DNA of 64,000 nt from Woeseiaceae bacterium (GTDB lineage: Bacteria; Pseudomonadota; Gammaproteobacteria; Steroidobacterales; Woeseiaceae), in the NCBI GenBank assembly GCA_021773035.1, contig JAJFKU010000018.1:40181-104180 (forward strand), written 5' to 3'. The position numbers and the translations under genes were made by a program. The notes below the pieces were generated by a model. That model was not told where the DNA came from and did not search any database. It was given only the letters and a program-made list of their open reading frames with translations. Positions 48,641-58,892 of the stretch are shown here, piece after piece; the stretch's first letter is position 1; each line of letters starts with the position of its first letter.

Positions 48641-51600
48641 ATGTCGCGACGATTCATTCGTCTCTCATCGCTGTTTGTCCTCATGCTTTCGAGCGAGGTT
48701 TGGTCCGTTGGACTCGGCGACATCACACTGGACTCAGCGCTCAACGAGCCGCTGCGCGCGGAGATTCTATTGCTGTCGGCCAGCCCCGATGAAGTGGCTG
48801 ACCTGACCGTATCGCTGGCGTCTGCGGAGACATTCGCCCGTTACGGCATCGATCGACCGTTTTACCTGCAGGAAGTCCAGTTTAACGTTGTAAGCGGCGG
48901 CAGCGGCAGCGTCGTACAGATTCGTTCGCGCTCGCCGGTGACCGAACCGTTTCTGACGTTCCTGGTAGAAGCGACCTGGTCAAGCGGTCGTTTACTGCGT
49001 GAATACACCGTCTTACTGGATCCACCGACCTACGCGGCGCCGACAGAGCAAGCGCCGCCGCCGGTTACGGCACCGCGACAAACCGCACCGGCCGATAGCG
49101 GCCGGATTGAACGCCAGCCAGCGGCTTTGCAGCCGCCCTCGCAGCCGCCCTCGCAGCCGGCGCGAACAACGAGCAGTGAGCCCAAACCACAAGCGCCGGT
49201 CGACGATACGCCATACGCGACCACCGGCAGCGGTGATTTTGTCGTCCAGCCCGGTGAGACCTTATGGGCTGTTGCGGCGAGAATGCGGCCCGACAACCGG
49301 CTGACAATGAACCAGACGATGCTTGCCATCTATGAGGCGAACCGGGACGCGTTTGGCGGAAATATCAATATGTTGCGCGCCGGCGCCAGTCTTCGTATCC
49401 CGAGCGCGGACGAGGTATTTCAGATCAATCGTGGTGACGCGCAGAGCGAAGTGCAGCGACAGCACAGCGCCTGGGACGGCGGCAGCGGCTATACGGTCCC
49501 CGAGCCGGCCGCTCAGCCGAGCCTGACGCTGGTACCACCAGACGCTGAGCCGACGGCCGGCGATTACGACGAATCGTCAGTTTATGAGCCGCAGGCGCGC
49601 GAGGACGAAGTCGCTGATCGTATCGCGGAACTTGAAGCAGCCGACGTGCCGAATCAGCAGTCGCTGATCGAGATTCGCGACAATGAACTGGCCGCGTTGC
49701 GCCAGGAACTTGCGGATATTCGCGGTGAGATCTACGAACCGCCGCTGACAGATACCAGCGATGAATTGCCCGTCGACGAGTTGCCGGTCGATAGCGCGGC
49801 CGATCCGGAGCCGGAAGGCGATCTGGATAACGTGTTTGTGGACGATACCGAAGAGCCGTTTGTCGATGACAGTGCTGCTGCGGATGCCGACGCGACTGAC
49901 GTGGCGGCGGAGCAGCCGACGGATGTTATTCGCACGCCGCAAGCCGAAGAAACAAGCATCGTCGATCAGGCGATCGAATTCCTGACCGGCTTCTGGGGCA
50001 TCATAATTGGCGCACTGTTGCTGGTTGTTGCCGGCCTGGCCTGGTTCATGCGCCGCGGTGCCGACGATGACGATTCCGGGCCCTGGGAAACGCTGGATTC
50101 CGACGAGCTGGGCCCCAATGACCTGGCTGTCGGCGGATTGTCGGCGACAGAAACGATGCAGGCACCGACGCCCGAAGAAGCGATCGTCGTTGTCGAACAG
50201 GACTCAGGTGTTCACCCGATACTCGAAGACACGGTCGAATCGCCGGCTGCTGAGCTTGGAGACAGCGAATCTTCCGGATCGGGATCGTTCGGTTCTCTTG
50301 AGGATACGTTCAGCAGTGAGACAGCGGTTAATCTCGACCAGACGGACCCGATTGCCGAAGCCGATTTCCATATGGCCTACGGCCTTTACGACCAGGCGGC
50401 AGATCTGATCAACGGGGCGCTGGAAAGCGACCCTTCCGATAAGTCGCTAATGTCGAAGCTGTGCGAGATTTACTTCGTATGGGGCAATCGCGACGCGTTT
50501 GTCGATGCTGCGACACGACTCAAGACGTCGGTTGGCGACGACGACAGCGCCGATTGGGACAAGATCGTCATCATGGGGCAGCAAATTGCTGCCGACCACG
50601 GTCTGTTTGCCGGCGCCGAAGTCGCCGGCGCGACGAAAGCCGTCGATTTGTCCTTCGACGATGACGGTGCTGCTGCTGCCGGGCTGGACATGGACTTCGG
50701 TGCTGATGACAGTGGTTCGTCCGACATCATCGATCTCGGTGCAGGTGCTGACGAGATTCAGGAAGCGGTGGACTTCAATTTCGATGACGCGGTCGACGAG
50801 GCCGACGGTGGTGGACTCGATCTCGATGTGACCGCACAGACGCCAACGGTCGAATCGTCGATGACGGAAGTAACCGCTGAGATGCCGGTGCCGACGGTCG
50901 AGACGCCAACGATAGAAGAGCAGTTCGGTGGCTTCGAAGGTGGTACGTCCGAACTGCCGACCCTCGACGAATCGCTTGGACAGGCGATATCCGACAGTGG
51001 CCAGGACTCTGATGCTACGGCGGAGATCAACCTTGACGAACTCGACCTCGGTGGCGCCGAGCTGGATGAAACGGAGCTGGCGTCACTGGACGATCTGGAC
51101 GCAACCGGACAAAACGAAGCCTTGTCGGATACCGGCATTAACGAGGCGCTGGTCGATCTGGCGGACGTCACCGGCAAGAATCCGGAAATTGACCCAGGTG
51201 CGACCGGCATGGTCGAAGGTCTGGACCTTTCCGAACTCGAAGAATCCGGGATACGACTGGCAGCAGACGAAACGGGCCAGAATCCGATGGCATCGGCAGA
51301 GCAGGAACAGGCGTCAACGGATGTCGGTATCGACGACAGTCTGCTGGACGCAACCGGGCATACGCAGATTCTCAGTGAGGATATGGCAGTAGAAACGGCT
51401 GCCGGTCTGTCTGACGACGATGCGACGATGTTGGCACCGATGGGTGACGATAACGACTTCGATTTTGCGAAGACCGAGGCATTGCCGCCCGAGGCCTTCA
51501 CCGGCAATACGGATCTCGAAGCGACGGCCGAAACGCCGGCGATTGCGGAAACGGACGTTGATCTGGATCTTGACGATTTGACGGCTGCGCTAAAGGTCAG

Positions 51601-51901
51601 TGAAATTGGCGATACGATCGAGCAGCCGCGCGACGATGCAACGGTTGAGCAACCGCGCCCGACGATGCAGGAGGGGACAGCGGAAGTTCCGACGATGTCG
51701 CTCGCACCCGAAGAGATGAGTGACGATCTGCACGAAGCGCGCACCATGACGGAGGTCGGCACGAAACTTGACCTGGCTCGTGCTTATGTCGATATGGGCG
51801 ATCCGTCCGGGGCTCGCAGTATCCTCGAGGAAGTACTCGACGAGGGCGACGAAGGGCAGAAACAGCAAGCGCAGCAATTGCTGGATTCACTCTCCGGATA
51901 G
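48641..51901 (+). CDS. fimV: FimV-type pilus/polarity hub protein
   Basis: A 1086-residue inner-membrane protein. The parts in order are: signal peptide (1-24), FimV N-terminal domain (LGDITLDSALNEPLRAEI), proline-rich linker, LysM peptidoglycan-binding domain (~197-258, FVVQPGETLWAVAARM), membrane helix (~450-470), and a TPR-like stretch (~575-620, ADFHMAYGLYDQAADLI). A very acidic repetitive region of about 400 residues follows, then the FimV C-terminal domain (KLDLARAYVDMGDPSGARSILEEVLDEG). FimV organises cell poles and supports type IV pili in relatives. The position asd-fimV-truA is the usual one. GGAG precedes the chosen ATG; 48581 would add 20 residues. Confidence 0.93.
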   Translation: MSRRFIRLSSLFVLMLSSEVWSVGLGDITLDSALNEPLRAEILLLSASPDEVADLTVSLASAETFARYGIDRPFYLQEVQFNVVSGGSGSVVQIRSRSPVTEPFLTFLVEATWSSGRLLREYTVLLDPPTYAAPTEQAPPPVTAPRQTAPADSGRIERQPAALQPPSQPPSQPARTTSSEPKPQAPVDDTPYATTGSGDFVVQPGETLWAVAARMRPDNRLTMNQTMLAIYEANRDAFGGNINMLRAGASLRIPSADEVFQINRGDAQSEVQRQHSAWDGGSGYTVPEPAAQPSLTLVPPDAEPTAGDYDESSVYEPQAREDEVADRIAELEAADVPNQQSLIEIRDNELAALRQELADIRGEIYEPPLTDTSDELPVDELPVDSAADPEPEGDLDNVFVDDTEEPFVDDSAAADADATDVAAEQPTDVIRTPQAEETSIVDQAIEFLTGFWGIIIGALLLVVAGLAWFMRRGADDDDSGPWETLDSDELGPNDLAVGGLSATETMQAPTPEEAIVVVEQDSGVHPILEDTVESPAAELGDSESSGSGSFGSLEDTFSSETAVNLDQTDPIAEADFHMAYGLYDQAADLINGALESDPSDKSLMSKLCEIYFVWGNRDAFVDAATRLKTSVGDDDSADWDKIVIMGQQIAADHGLFAGAEVAGATKAVDLSFDDDGAAAAGLDMDFGADDSGSSDIIDLGAGADEIQEAVDFNFDDAVDEADGGGLDLDVTAQTPTVESSMTEVTAEMPVPTVETPTIEEQFGGFEGGTSELPTLDESLGQAISDSGQDSDATAEINLDELDLGGAELDETELASLDDLDATGQNEALSDTGINEALVDLADVTGKNPEIDPGATGMVEGLDLSELEESGIRLAADETGQNPMASAEQEQASTDVGIDDSLLDATGHTQILSEDMAVETAAGLSDDDATMLAPMGDDNDFDFAKTEALPPEAFTGNTDLEATAETPAIAETDVDLDLDDLTAALKVSEIGDTIEQPRDDATVEQPRPTMQEGTAEVPTMSLAPEEMSDDLHEARTMTEVGTKLDLARAYVDMGDPSGARSILEEVLDEGDEGQKQQAQQLLDSLSG

Positions 51902-51919
51902 ACGCGCAGTCGGGTTTAC

Positions 51920-52690
51920 ATGCGCATCGCGTTGGGCATCGAGTACGACGGTACGGCGTACAACGGCTGGCAGCGCCAGAAGACCGGTCTCGGCGTTCAG
52001 CAGCGCATCGAAGAAGCGTTGCGAACGGTTGCAAATCATGACGTTGAAGTCATCTGTGCGGGTCGCACCGACACCGGCGTACACGCCAGCGGCCAGGTTG
52101 TGCATTTCGATACGCTGAGTACGCGCGACAGTCGCGGCTGGCTGCTCGGCGTTAACAGCAATCTGCCGGACGACATCAGCGTTAGCTGGGCAAGACAGGT
52201 CGCTGACGATTTTCACGCGCGTTTCTCTGCCACGGCTCGTCACTACCGCTACCGCATACTGAATCGCCTGGAGCGCTCGGCAATACACCGGCATCGAGCC
52301 TGGTGGGTTTATCAGCCGCTGGATGCCGATCGTATGCATGCTGCTGCTCAGTACCTGCTCGGCGAGCACGACTTCTCCGCTTTTCGGGCGGCGGGCTGCC
52401 GCGCAAATACACCGCATCGCAATATCAGCAGCATCGCGGTAACGCGCAGTGGAGACTGGATAACGTTGACGGTGTCCGCGAACGCCTTTCTACAGCACAT
52501 GGTGCGCAATATCTGCGGTACGCTCACGAAAGTGGGTGCGGGCGAAGCGTCTGCTGCGTGGCTTGCCAAAGTGCTGGCGAGCCGCGATCGGAAAAAGGCC
52601 GGTATCGCGGCTCCTCCGCACGGTTTAACGCTGGTGTCGGTTGACTATCCGGAAATCTGCGAAATTCCGGCGCCCCTGGCGGCCGACTAG
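51920..52690 (+). CDS. truA: tRNA pseudouridine(38-40) synthase
   Basis: Makes pseudouridine at positions 38-40 in the anticodon arm. The catalytic Asp51 lies in [15 protein letters not shown], the family signature. [19 protein letters not shown] is the beginning and [10 protein letters not shown] lies near the end. Its 256 residues are close to E. coli (270). It is 18 bp after fimV, with accD 32 bp later. Confidence 0.97.
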   Translation: MRIALGIEYDGTAYNGWQRQKTGLGVQQRIEEALRTVANHDVEVICAGRTDTGVHASGQVVHFDTLSTRDSRGWLLGVNSNLPDDISVSWARQVADDFHARFSATARHYRYRILNRLERSAIHRHRAWWVYQPLDADRMHAAAQYLLGEHDFSAFRAAGCRANTPHRNISSIAVTRSGDWITLTVSANAFLQHMVRNICGTLTKVGAGEASAAWLAKVLASRDRKKAGIAAPPHGLTLVSVDYPEICEIPAPLAAD

Positions 52691-52722
52691 CTGTACTCAA
52701 ACTATATGGATATCATGCTGAC

Positions 52723-53592
52723 ATGAGCTGGTTCGAAAAATTAATGCCGTCGCGCATAAGCACCGAGAATCGGACGAAGTCCGTCCCTGAAGGCGTCTGG
52801 ATAAAATGCGCGCGCTGTGATGCGCAGTTATACAGGAATGAGCTGGAGCGAAACTTCAAGGTCTGCCCGAAGTGCGACTACCATATGCGCATCGGTGCCC
52901 GTAAACGCCTCGAGTACTTTCTGGACGCCGATTCACAGCAGGAGTTGTCGGCGCAGCTGGAGCCGGAAGACCCGCTCAAGTTCAAAGACAGCAAGCGTTA
53001 CCGGGATCGAATCGTTGCGGCGCAGAAAAAGACCGGCGAGAAGGACGCGCTGGTCAGTGTGAGCGGATTGCTGCAAGGCCAGCCGGTGGTTGCCTGTGCT
53101 TTCGAATTCTCGTTCATGGGCGGCTCAATGGGTTCCGTGGTGGGCGAACGCTTTGCACGCGCCGTCAATTATGCTGCTGAGAACGGCATCCCGATGATCT
53201 CGTTCTCCGCGAGCGGTGGCGCGCGCATGCAGGAAGCGCTGTTCTCGCTGCTGCAGATGGCGAAGACATCGGCGGCGCTGGCGAATCTCGGCGGCAAGGG
53301 TATCCCTTACATTTCCGTTTTGACGGACCCGACCACCGGTGGCGTGTCCGCCAGCCTGGCCATGCTGGGCGACGTCAATATCGCGGAACCGGACGCCCTG
53401 ATCGGCTTTGCCGGTCCCCGCGTCATTGAGCAGACCGTTCGTGAGAGACTGCCGGAGGGTTTTCAGCGCAGTGAGTTCCTGCTGGACCACGGCGCCATCG
53501 ACATGATCGTCGATCGTCGCAGGATGCGTGACGAGATTGGACGCCTGCTCGCCAGGTTCGCGGGTCGCCCCAGCCCGGTGCCAGACCAGTAA
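52723..53592 (+). CDS. accD: Acetyl-CoA carboxylase carboxyltransferase beta subunit
   Basis: The beta part of the carboxyltransferase that makes malonyl-CoA for fatty acids. A zinc ribbon at the N-terminus (CARC...CPKC, residues ~29-51) is followed by the crotonase-like core ([53 protein letters not shown]). Its 289 residues match the family. It starts with the invariant [11 protein letters not shown]. AccA is not in the window. Confidence 0.98.
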   Translation: MSWFEKLMPSRISTENRTKSVPEGVWIKCARCDAQLYRNELERNFKVCPKCDYHMRIGARKRLEYFLDADSQQELSAQLEPEDPLKFKDSKRYRDRIVAAQKKTGEKDALVSVSGLLQGQPVVACAFEFSFMGGSMGSVVGERFARAVNYAAENGIPMISFSASGGARMQEALFSLLQMAKTSAALANLGGKGIPYISVLTDPTTGGVSASLAMLGDVNIAEPDALIGFAGPRVIEQTVRERLPEGFQRSEFLLDHGAIDMIVDRRRMRDEIGRLLARFAGRPSPVPDQ

Positions 53593-53600
53593 GAAAGCGC

Positions 53601-54905
53601 ATGCTCTCCCCAGGCGCGCCGCTTTCCGACTGGCTGGAATGGCTTGAAACGCTGTCTGTCAAGGAGATCGACCTCGGTCTGGAACGCGTAACGCAGGTTC
53701 TGGAGCGCCTGGCCCTGCCGTTTCCCGGCAGCGTCTTGCTGATTGCCGGAACCAACGGCAAGGGCTCTTGTACGGCGATCGCGAATGCCTTGTTGCTTGG
53801 CGGTGGAAAGCGGGTCGGAAGCTATACTTCTCCGCATATCAGTAACTATAACGAGCGCATTGTCGTCAACGGCGTTGCCGCTGACGATGCGACGATTATC
53901 GCGGCATTCAGGCATATCGAAACGCTGCGCGGAGAACTATCGCTGACCTACTTCGAGTACGGCACGCTGGCGGCACTCGTCGTTTTCGCGCAATCCGACC
54001 TTGACGTCTGGTTGCTGGAAGTTGGTCTTGGCGGCCGGCTGGATGCCACCAACGCGGTTGAGCCGACGGCGTCACTGATCACGAATATTTCGCTGGACCA
54101 CTGCGGCTGGTTGGGACACGACATCGAGACCATTGCGGTGGAGAAGGCCGGTGTCATGCGAGCGGGAAAACCGACGGTGTTTGGTTCGCTGTCGCTACCG
54201 GATGCGATCCCGCAGCAGGCAGCGCGGTGCGGTGCAGACCTGTTGTTAGCGGGTGTGGACTATTCCGTCGAACGCGATGTTGCGGCTGGCCGCTGGCGCT
54301 GGCGTGGTCCCTCACGCGCTATTGAAGCGCTCCGGCGCCCCGGTCTGCAGGGCGAATTTCAGATCGACAATACCGCGGCGGTACTGATGCTCCTCGAAAC
54401 CGCAGGGCTGGCCGGTGAACTCAATGCCGAGCTCGTGAACCGTGTACTGCCGACCGTGAGCCTTCCCGGCCGCCTGCAGCGACTGAGTGTCCTGGGGGCA
54501 GAGTGGTTGCTCGACGTTGCGCATAATCCGGCGGCGGCCGAAATGCTGGCGGAGACGATCGCGCGCAGGGCGGCGTCCGGCGGCTCCGACCGTGAGCTGA
54601 TCGCCATAGTGGGTTTGCTGAACGACAAGGATGCGGCCGGCATCATTGAACCACTCATGCCGTACGTATCCTGCTGGATAGCAGTGACTGCCGACAGTCG
54701 TCGTGCCGTGGCCGCCGGCGAACTGGCGCGCCAGGTTGCCAATCTGAGCGAAAGTGGTTGCCTGATTGCCGAATCGACTGCGGCGGCAATCGAATTTGCC
54801 CGGCACCAAGCGTCAGAAAATGACAGAATACTGGTCACGGGATCGTTTTTTACGGTCGCTCCTGTAATCGACTATCTGGCGGCATGCCCGCAAACCAAAA
54901 CATGA
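53601..54905 (+). CDS. folC: Folylpolyglutamate synthase/dihydrofolate synthase
   Basis: Adds glutamate to dihydropteroate and to folates. The Mur-ligase-like fold shows the P-loop AGTNGKGS, SYTSPHISNYNERI, EVGLGGRLDATNAVEPTASLITNISLDHCGWLG, and DVAHNPAAAEML near the second domain. The 434-residue length is right. It starts 8 bp after accD and overlaps the SPOR gene start by 4 bp (ATGA). Confidence 0.96.
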   Translation: MLSPGAPLSDWLEWLETLSVKEIDLGLERVTQVLERLALPFPGSVLLIAGTNGKGSCTAIANALLLGGGKRVGSYTSPHISNYNERIVVNGVAADDATIIAAFRHIETLRGELSLTYFEYGTLAALVVFAQSDLDVWLLEVGLGGRLDATNAVEPTASLITNISLDHCGWLGHDIETIAVEKAGVMRAGKPTVFGSLSLPDAIPQQAARCGADLLLAGVDYSVERDVAAGRWRWRGPSRAIEALRRPGLQGEFQIDNTAAVLMLLETAGLAGELNAELVNRVLPTVSLPGRLQRLSVLGAEWLLDVAHNPAAAEMLAETIARRAASGGSDRELIAIVGLLNDKDAAGIIEPLMPYVSCWIAVTADSRRAVAAGELARQVANLSESGCLIAESTAAAIEFARHQASENDRILVTGSFFTVAPVIDYLAACPQTKT

Positions 54906-55534
54906 TGGAAAGAGCTTTGAAAGAACGCATAATTGGCGCCGTGGTTCTGGTGATTTTCGTGGTACTGATCGTGCCGATTTTTCTGGACGGACCGCCGGAG
55001 GATGGCGAAATCGTATCGGAACGCGTGTTGTTGCCCGGGCAGGATGATCAGGGTACCAAGACCGTTGTGTTGCAACGCGAGCGTTCAGAGCCGATACCGG
55101 TTGCCAGCAATGTCGCGGACGAGGTACGGACGCCGCCCGCCAGCGTTGCGCAGCCGGAACAGAAAACGCCGCAGCCTGAACCCCAGGCGGAGGCTGAGCC
55201 CGAGGTCGAGGCTGAGCCCGAGGTGGTTGAAGGCCCGCCACAAGCACAAGTCGAAGCGCCTGAACCGCAGGCAGAAGCGCCTGAATCCGCGGCGTCGACG
55301 ACCGGCATGTGGGCAGTACAGCTCGGTAGTTTCTCGAATAAGCAAAACGCGGAAAAACTGGCCGCCGACCTCAGAAAACAAGGCTACGCGGCGTTTCTGA
55401 GCCAGCTGCAGACGTCCGGTGGCGAACTGCACAGGGTCCGGATTGGGCCGCAAAAAAACCGTGAAAAAGCCGAGGAGATGGCCGCCAGGTTGCTGAAAGT
55501 CGGGCACAGGGGACAAGTGCTACCGCATCCGTGA
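54902..55534 (+). CDS. SPOR-domain inner membrane protein (DedD-like)
   Basis: A 210-residue protein that probably supports cell division. After MMERALKERI there is one membrane helix (IIGAVVLVIFVVLIVPIFLD), then a periplasmic linker rich in Pro, Glu and Ala, with repeated AEPEVEAEPEV-type units, and a C-terminal SPOR domain (~135-207, WAVQLGSFSNKQNAEKLAADLRKQGYAAF). SPOR domains bind septal peptidoglycan lacking stem peptides. Its start overlaps the folC stop (ATGA); an upstream ATG at 54884 is less likely. DedD holds the same place between folC and cvpA in E. coli. Confidence 0.92.
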   Translation: MMERALKERIIGAVVLVIFVVLIVPIFLDGPPEDGEIVSERVLLPGQDDQGTKTVVLQRERSEPIPVASNVADEVRTPPASVAQPEQKTPQPEPQAEAEPEVEAEPEVVEGPPQAQVEAPEPQAEAPESAASTTGMWAVQLGSFSNKQNAEKLAADLRKQGYAAFLSQLQTSGGELHRVRIGPQKNREKAEEMAARLLKVGHRGQVLPHP

Positions 55535-55591
55535 TGATCTGCTAGAATCCGGTTCCATTCTTCGCTGTGCCGAACTGAGACGACATCTTCG

Positions 55592-56122
55592 ATGCCGATC
55601 ATCGACATCATCATAGCCATTGCGCTGCTCGTATCCATCATCGTCGGATTCGTGCGCGGCTTCGTCAAAGAATCCATCTCGATCGCAACTCTGGTGATCG
55701 CGATCTGGGCTGCCTTGTATTTTGGTCCGGCCGCCGGCGATGTGTCGCAGAGCTGGCTGAGCTCCGAGGAAATGCAAACCTGGTTTGGACGGATTCTGGT
55801 TTTCGCCATCATTCTGTCGGTTGGCAGTCTGTTGGGCTGGGGAATCTCCAAGTTGATTCGGCTCTCGGTGCTGAGCGGCTTCGACCGAATTCTCGGCTCC
55901 TTTTTTGGCGCTGTTCGCGGCATTCTGCTGGTCGCACTATCTGTGATCGCCGGGCAGTTTGCCGGATTCGACAATGACGAGTGGTGGCTGCAGTCTCGCG
56001 TGCTGCCGCATTTTGAGGTGGTCGCCGACTGGATCAAGGTCATGGCGCCCAGGGGTTACGAATTAATAATACCGGACGAAGTAGCGGGCGAACTGCCCGT
56101 TGATCTGCCGGTGGAACGGTAG
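55592..56122 (+). CDS. cvpA: CvpA family membrane protein
   Basis: A 176-residue inner-membrane protein with four hydrophobic segments (ALLVSIIVGFVRGFVKESISIA, LVIAIWAALYFG, ILVFAIILSVGSLLGWG, GILLVALSVIAGQF). The family is named for colicin V production and is linked to envelope stress and purF expression, but its biochemical job is unsettled. The place directly before purF is the classical one. It ends 9 bp before purF. Confidence 0.94.
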   Translation: MPIIDIIIAIALLVSIIVGFVRGFVKESISIATLVIAIWAALYFGPAAGDVSQSWLSSEEMQTWFGRILVFAIILSVGSLLGWGISKLIRLSVLSGFDRILGSFFGAVRGILLVALSVIAGQFAGFDNDEWWLQSRVLPHFEVVADWIKVMAPRGYELIIPDEVAGELPVDLPVER

Positions 56123-56131
56123 AAACAGCCT

Positions 56132-57643
56132 ATGTGTGGCGTTGTTGGAATTGTAAGTTCTCAGCCGGTTAATCAGGCACTGTATAATGCGCTGACCGTG
56201 TTACAGCATCGTGGCCAGGATGCTGCCGGGATAGTGACGTGGAGCGACGAAGACGGGCTGAAGCAGCGCAGGAGCAACGGTCTTGTGCGCGACGTGTTTC
56301 GCAGCCGGCATATGATGCGTCTGACGGGCAACGTCGGAATCGGGCACGTTCGCTACCCGACGGCCGGCGGCTCGAAATCCTCGGAAGCACAGCCCTTTTA
56401 CGTGAATTCGCCTTACGGTATCTGTCTGGCGCACAACGGCAATCTGACCAACTACGATGAGCTTGCGGACCTGTTGATTCGCGAAGATCGCCGCCACCTG
56501 AGTACGAACTCCGATTCCGAGGTGTTGCTCAATGTGCTCGCGCACGAGTTACAGGTGCGCGTGAATGGCAAACCGACGGCGAGTAATGTTTTCGACGCCA
56601 TTGATGCGCTGCATCGTCGTTGTCAGGGCGGTTACGCCGTGGTGGCGATGATTATCGGCTTTGGCATCGTGGCGTTCAGGGACCCGAACGGTATTCGGCC
56701 GCTGGTCCTCGGCGAGCGCGAAGAGCGAGGAAGTAAAGACTACATGGTTGCCTCGGAGAGCGTGGCGCTCGATGTCTTACAGTATTCGCGACTCCGCGAC
56801 GTACGTCCGGGGGAGTGCATCGTTATCGAGAATGACGGCTCTCTGCGCTGTCACGACTACCCCGGCGAGGCGACCCACACACCGTGCATTTTCGAATATG
56901 TCTACTTCGCACGCCCGGATTCCATTCTGGATAACCTGTCGGTCTACAAGGCCCGGCTGCGCATGGGCGAGGAACTGGCCGGAAAGATCGTGCGCGATTT
57001 CCCCGACCACGACATCGACGTCGTCATTCCGATCCCGGATACCAGCCGCACGTCGGCGCTGCAGGTGGCCTACCATCTGGGTGTGAAGTATCGCGAAGGG
57101 TTTATCAAGAACCGCTACATCGGCCGCACCTTTATTATGCCGGGTCAGGCCGAGCGTCGAAAATCGGTGCGCCGGAAACTCAACGCGATCGACCTGGAAT
57201 TTCGAAACAAGAACGTGTTGCTGGTTGACGATTCGATCGTTCGCGGCACGACATCGAAGCAGATCATCAAGCTGGCCCGGGAAGCTGGTGCGAAGAAGGT
57301 GTATTTTGCGTCGGCGGCACCACCGGTCCGCCATCCGAACGTCTACGGCATCGATATGCCGGCAGCGTCGGAACTGATAGCCAACGGCCGTTCTGTCGAT
57401 GAGGTGCAGGAGTTGATCGGCGCCGACCGGCTGATTTATCAGGATTTGCATGGGCTGATCCGCTCGGTACGTCACGGTAATTCGGATATCATGGAATTTG
57501 ATACCTCATGCTTCTCGGGGGAATATGTCACCGGAGATGTCACGGACGAGTACCTGCATGATCTTGAGGAACGTCGCAATGACGCTGCCAAGAAGAAGCG
57601 CGAAACGAAACACGATCGTGAGTCGAACGTCGTCGCGTTCTAG
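56132..57643 (+). CDS. purF: Amidophosphoribosyltransferase
   Basis: The first committed purine step, PRPP plus glutamine to phosphoribosylamine. It begins MCGVVGIV with Cys2 as the glutaminase nucleophile. [10 protein letters not shown], the loop [15 protein letters not shown], and the PRPP site [17 protein letters not shown] are present. The 503-residue length is typical of gammaproteobacteria. The gene is the last of the asd-to-purF block. Confidence 0.98.
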   Translation: MCGVVGIVSSQPVNQALYNALTVLQHRGQDAAGIVTWSDEDGLKQRRSNGLVRDVFRSRHMMRLTGNVGIGHVRYPTAGGSKSSEAQPFYVNSPYGICLAHNGNLTNYDELADLLIREDRRHLSTNSDSEVLLNVLAHELQVRVNGKPTASNVFDAIDALHRRCQGGYAVVAMIIGFGIVAFRDPNGIRPLVLGEREERGSKDYMVASESVALDVLQYSRLRDVRPGECIVIENDGSLRCHDYPGEATHTPCIFEYVYFARPDSILDNLSVYKARLRMGEELAGKIVRDFPDHDIDVVIPIPDTSRTSALQVAYHLGVKYREGFIKNRYIGRTFIMPGQAERRKSVRRKLNAIDLEFRNKNVLLVDDSIVRGTTSKQIIKLAREAGAKKVYFASAAPPVRHPNVYGIDMPAASELIANGRSVDEVQELIGADRLIYQDLHGLIRSVRHGNSDIMEFDTSCFSGEYVTGDVTDEYLHDLEERRNDAAKKKRETKHDRESNVVAF

Positions 57644-57683
57644 GAGCGTACCAGGGGCTTAGATGCGCCCGGCGCGAACCTGA

Positions 57684-58892
57684 ATGAGCATCAGATTCAT
57701 GATAATTGACGAGCAGGCCGACTTTTGCAGCCTGCTCATGCACCACGTGACGACTCACTGGCCTGACGCAATTATTTCCGCCTACGATCCAACGTCGGCG
57801 GGCCACCTGCCGGACGAGTTCGGCGGGGCGGGAAACGACGTCATTCTGTTGGGCAGCTATCATGGTGAAGAGCGCGACGGAATCGAAGTTCTCGAACGAT
57901 TCGTACGCCGAAAGAACTTTCCGCCCGTCGTCTACTTCGGCACCGCCGAAGACGAAAAAGCCGCAGCCCGGTTGCAGCCCGATGCGCATTTCATACGCGA
58001 CCATCTTAGCCACGATTCGTTGATCGTCAAGCTGAGCGACGTGCTGCTGTCCAGCCAGCGAATCGCGTCAACCAATTCCCTGTTTATTGGTGATATGCGC
58101 ACCGGTATTCATCCACTGATCAAAGGCTACCGTTTCCTGCGCAAACTCGGTTCGACGGAACACTCGGGTGTCTATCTCGCCGAACGTGAGTCGACGCACA
58201 TGCAGGTTGTTCTGAAGGTGTTGCGCCAAATGCCGGAGCAGGGGGACAGTATCGGGGCCTTCGACCGATTTCTGCAGGAGTACGAGACCATTGCAGAGAT
58301 GGATCATCCGAACATCGTGAAGATTTACGACCTGGGGGTCGGCGATGACCATGCGCATATTGCCATGGAGTATCTCGATGGCGGCGATTTGCGAAACAAG
58401 ATCGAACATGGGGTTGGAACGGCGAATGCGGTCGACTATTTACGGCAGATCGCGAGTGCGTTGTCGGCGGTGCACCGGAAGAACGTGCTGCACCGCGATC
58501 TCAAGCCGGGAAACATCATGTTGCGAAGAGACGGGTCGATTGCGCTGATCGATTTCGGCCTGGCAAAGCGCGCGAAGCTCGAAAGTGCCATCACGGACAG
58601 GGGCGAGATTTTCGGTACTCCGTATTACATGAGCCCGGAGCAGGGGCACGGTAACGGAGTGGATGAACGTAGCGATATATACAGCCTTGGCGTAATTTTC
58701 TTCGAGTTGTTGACTGGCGAGAAACCGTTCAAGGGCGGCTCGGCCATGGGCATTATCTACAAGCACGCCCAGGCCCCTGTGCCGCTGTTACCCCCGCGCC
58801 TCGCGCGTTACCAGATGCTGATCAACATGATGCTGGCAAAGGCAGCTCAGGATCGCCTGCAGACCGCCGCCGAGATCGAAGAATGGCTGTAG
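57684..58892 (+). CDS. Ser/Thr protein kinase with N-terminal pseudo-receiver domain
   Basis: Residues 1-~120 fold like a response-regulator receiver (FMIIDEQADF, NDVILLGSYHGEERDGIEVLE), but the phospho-acceptor Asp is Gly57, and the usual lysine near residue 105 is not clear. It therefore cannot be phosphorylated in the normal way. Residues ~145-402 are a Hanks-type kinase with VVLKVLRQ (ATP lysine), VLHRDLKPGN, IDFGLAK, and GTPYYMSPEQ; the glycine loop LGSTEHSGVYLA is unusual. There is no membrane helix. The stop overlaps miaE by 10 bp. The substrate is unknown; possibly it reads another regulator by protein contact. Confidence 0.9.
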   Translation: MSIRFMIIDEQADFCSLLMHHVTTHWPDAIISAYDPTSAGHLPDEFGGAGNDVILLGSYHGEERDGIEVLERFVRRKNFPPVVYFGTAEDEKAAARLQPDAHFIRDHLSHDSLIVKLSDVLLSSQRIASTNSLFIGDMRTGIHPLIKGYRFLRKLGSTEHSGVYLAERESTHMQVVLKVLRQMPEQGDSIGAFDRFLQEYETIAEMDHPNIVKIYDLGVGDDHAHIAMEYLDGGDLRNKIEHGVGTANAVDYLRQIASALSAVHRKNVLHRDLKPGNIMLRRDGSIALIDFGLAKRAKLESAITDRGEIFGTPYYMSPEQGHGNGVDERSDIYSLGVIFFELLTGEKPFKGGSAMGIIYKHAQAPVPLLPPRLARYQMLINMMLAKAAQDRLQTAAEIEEWL

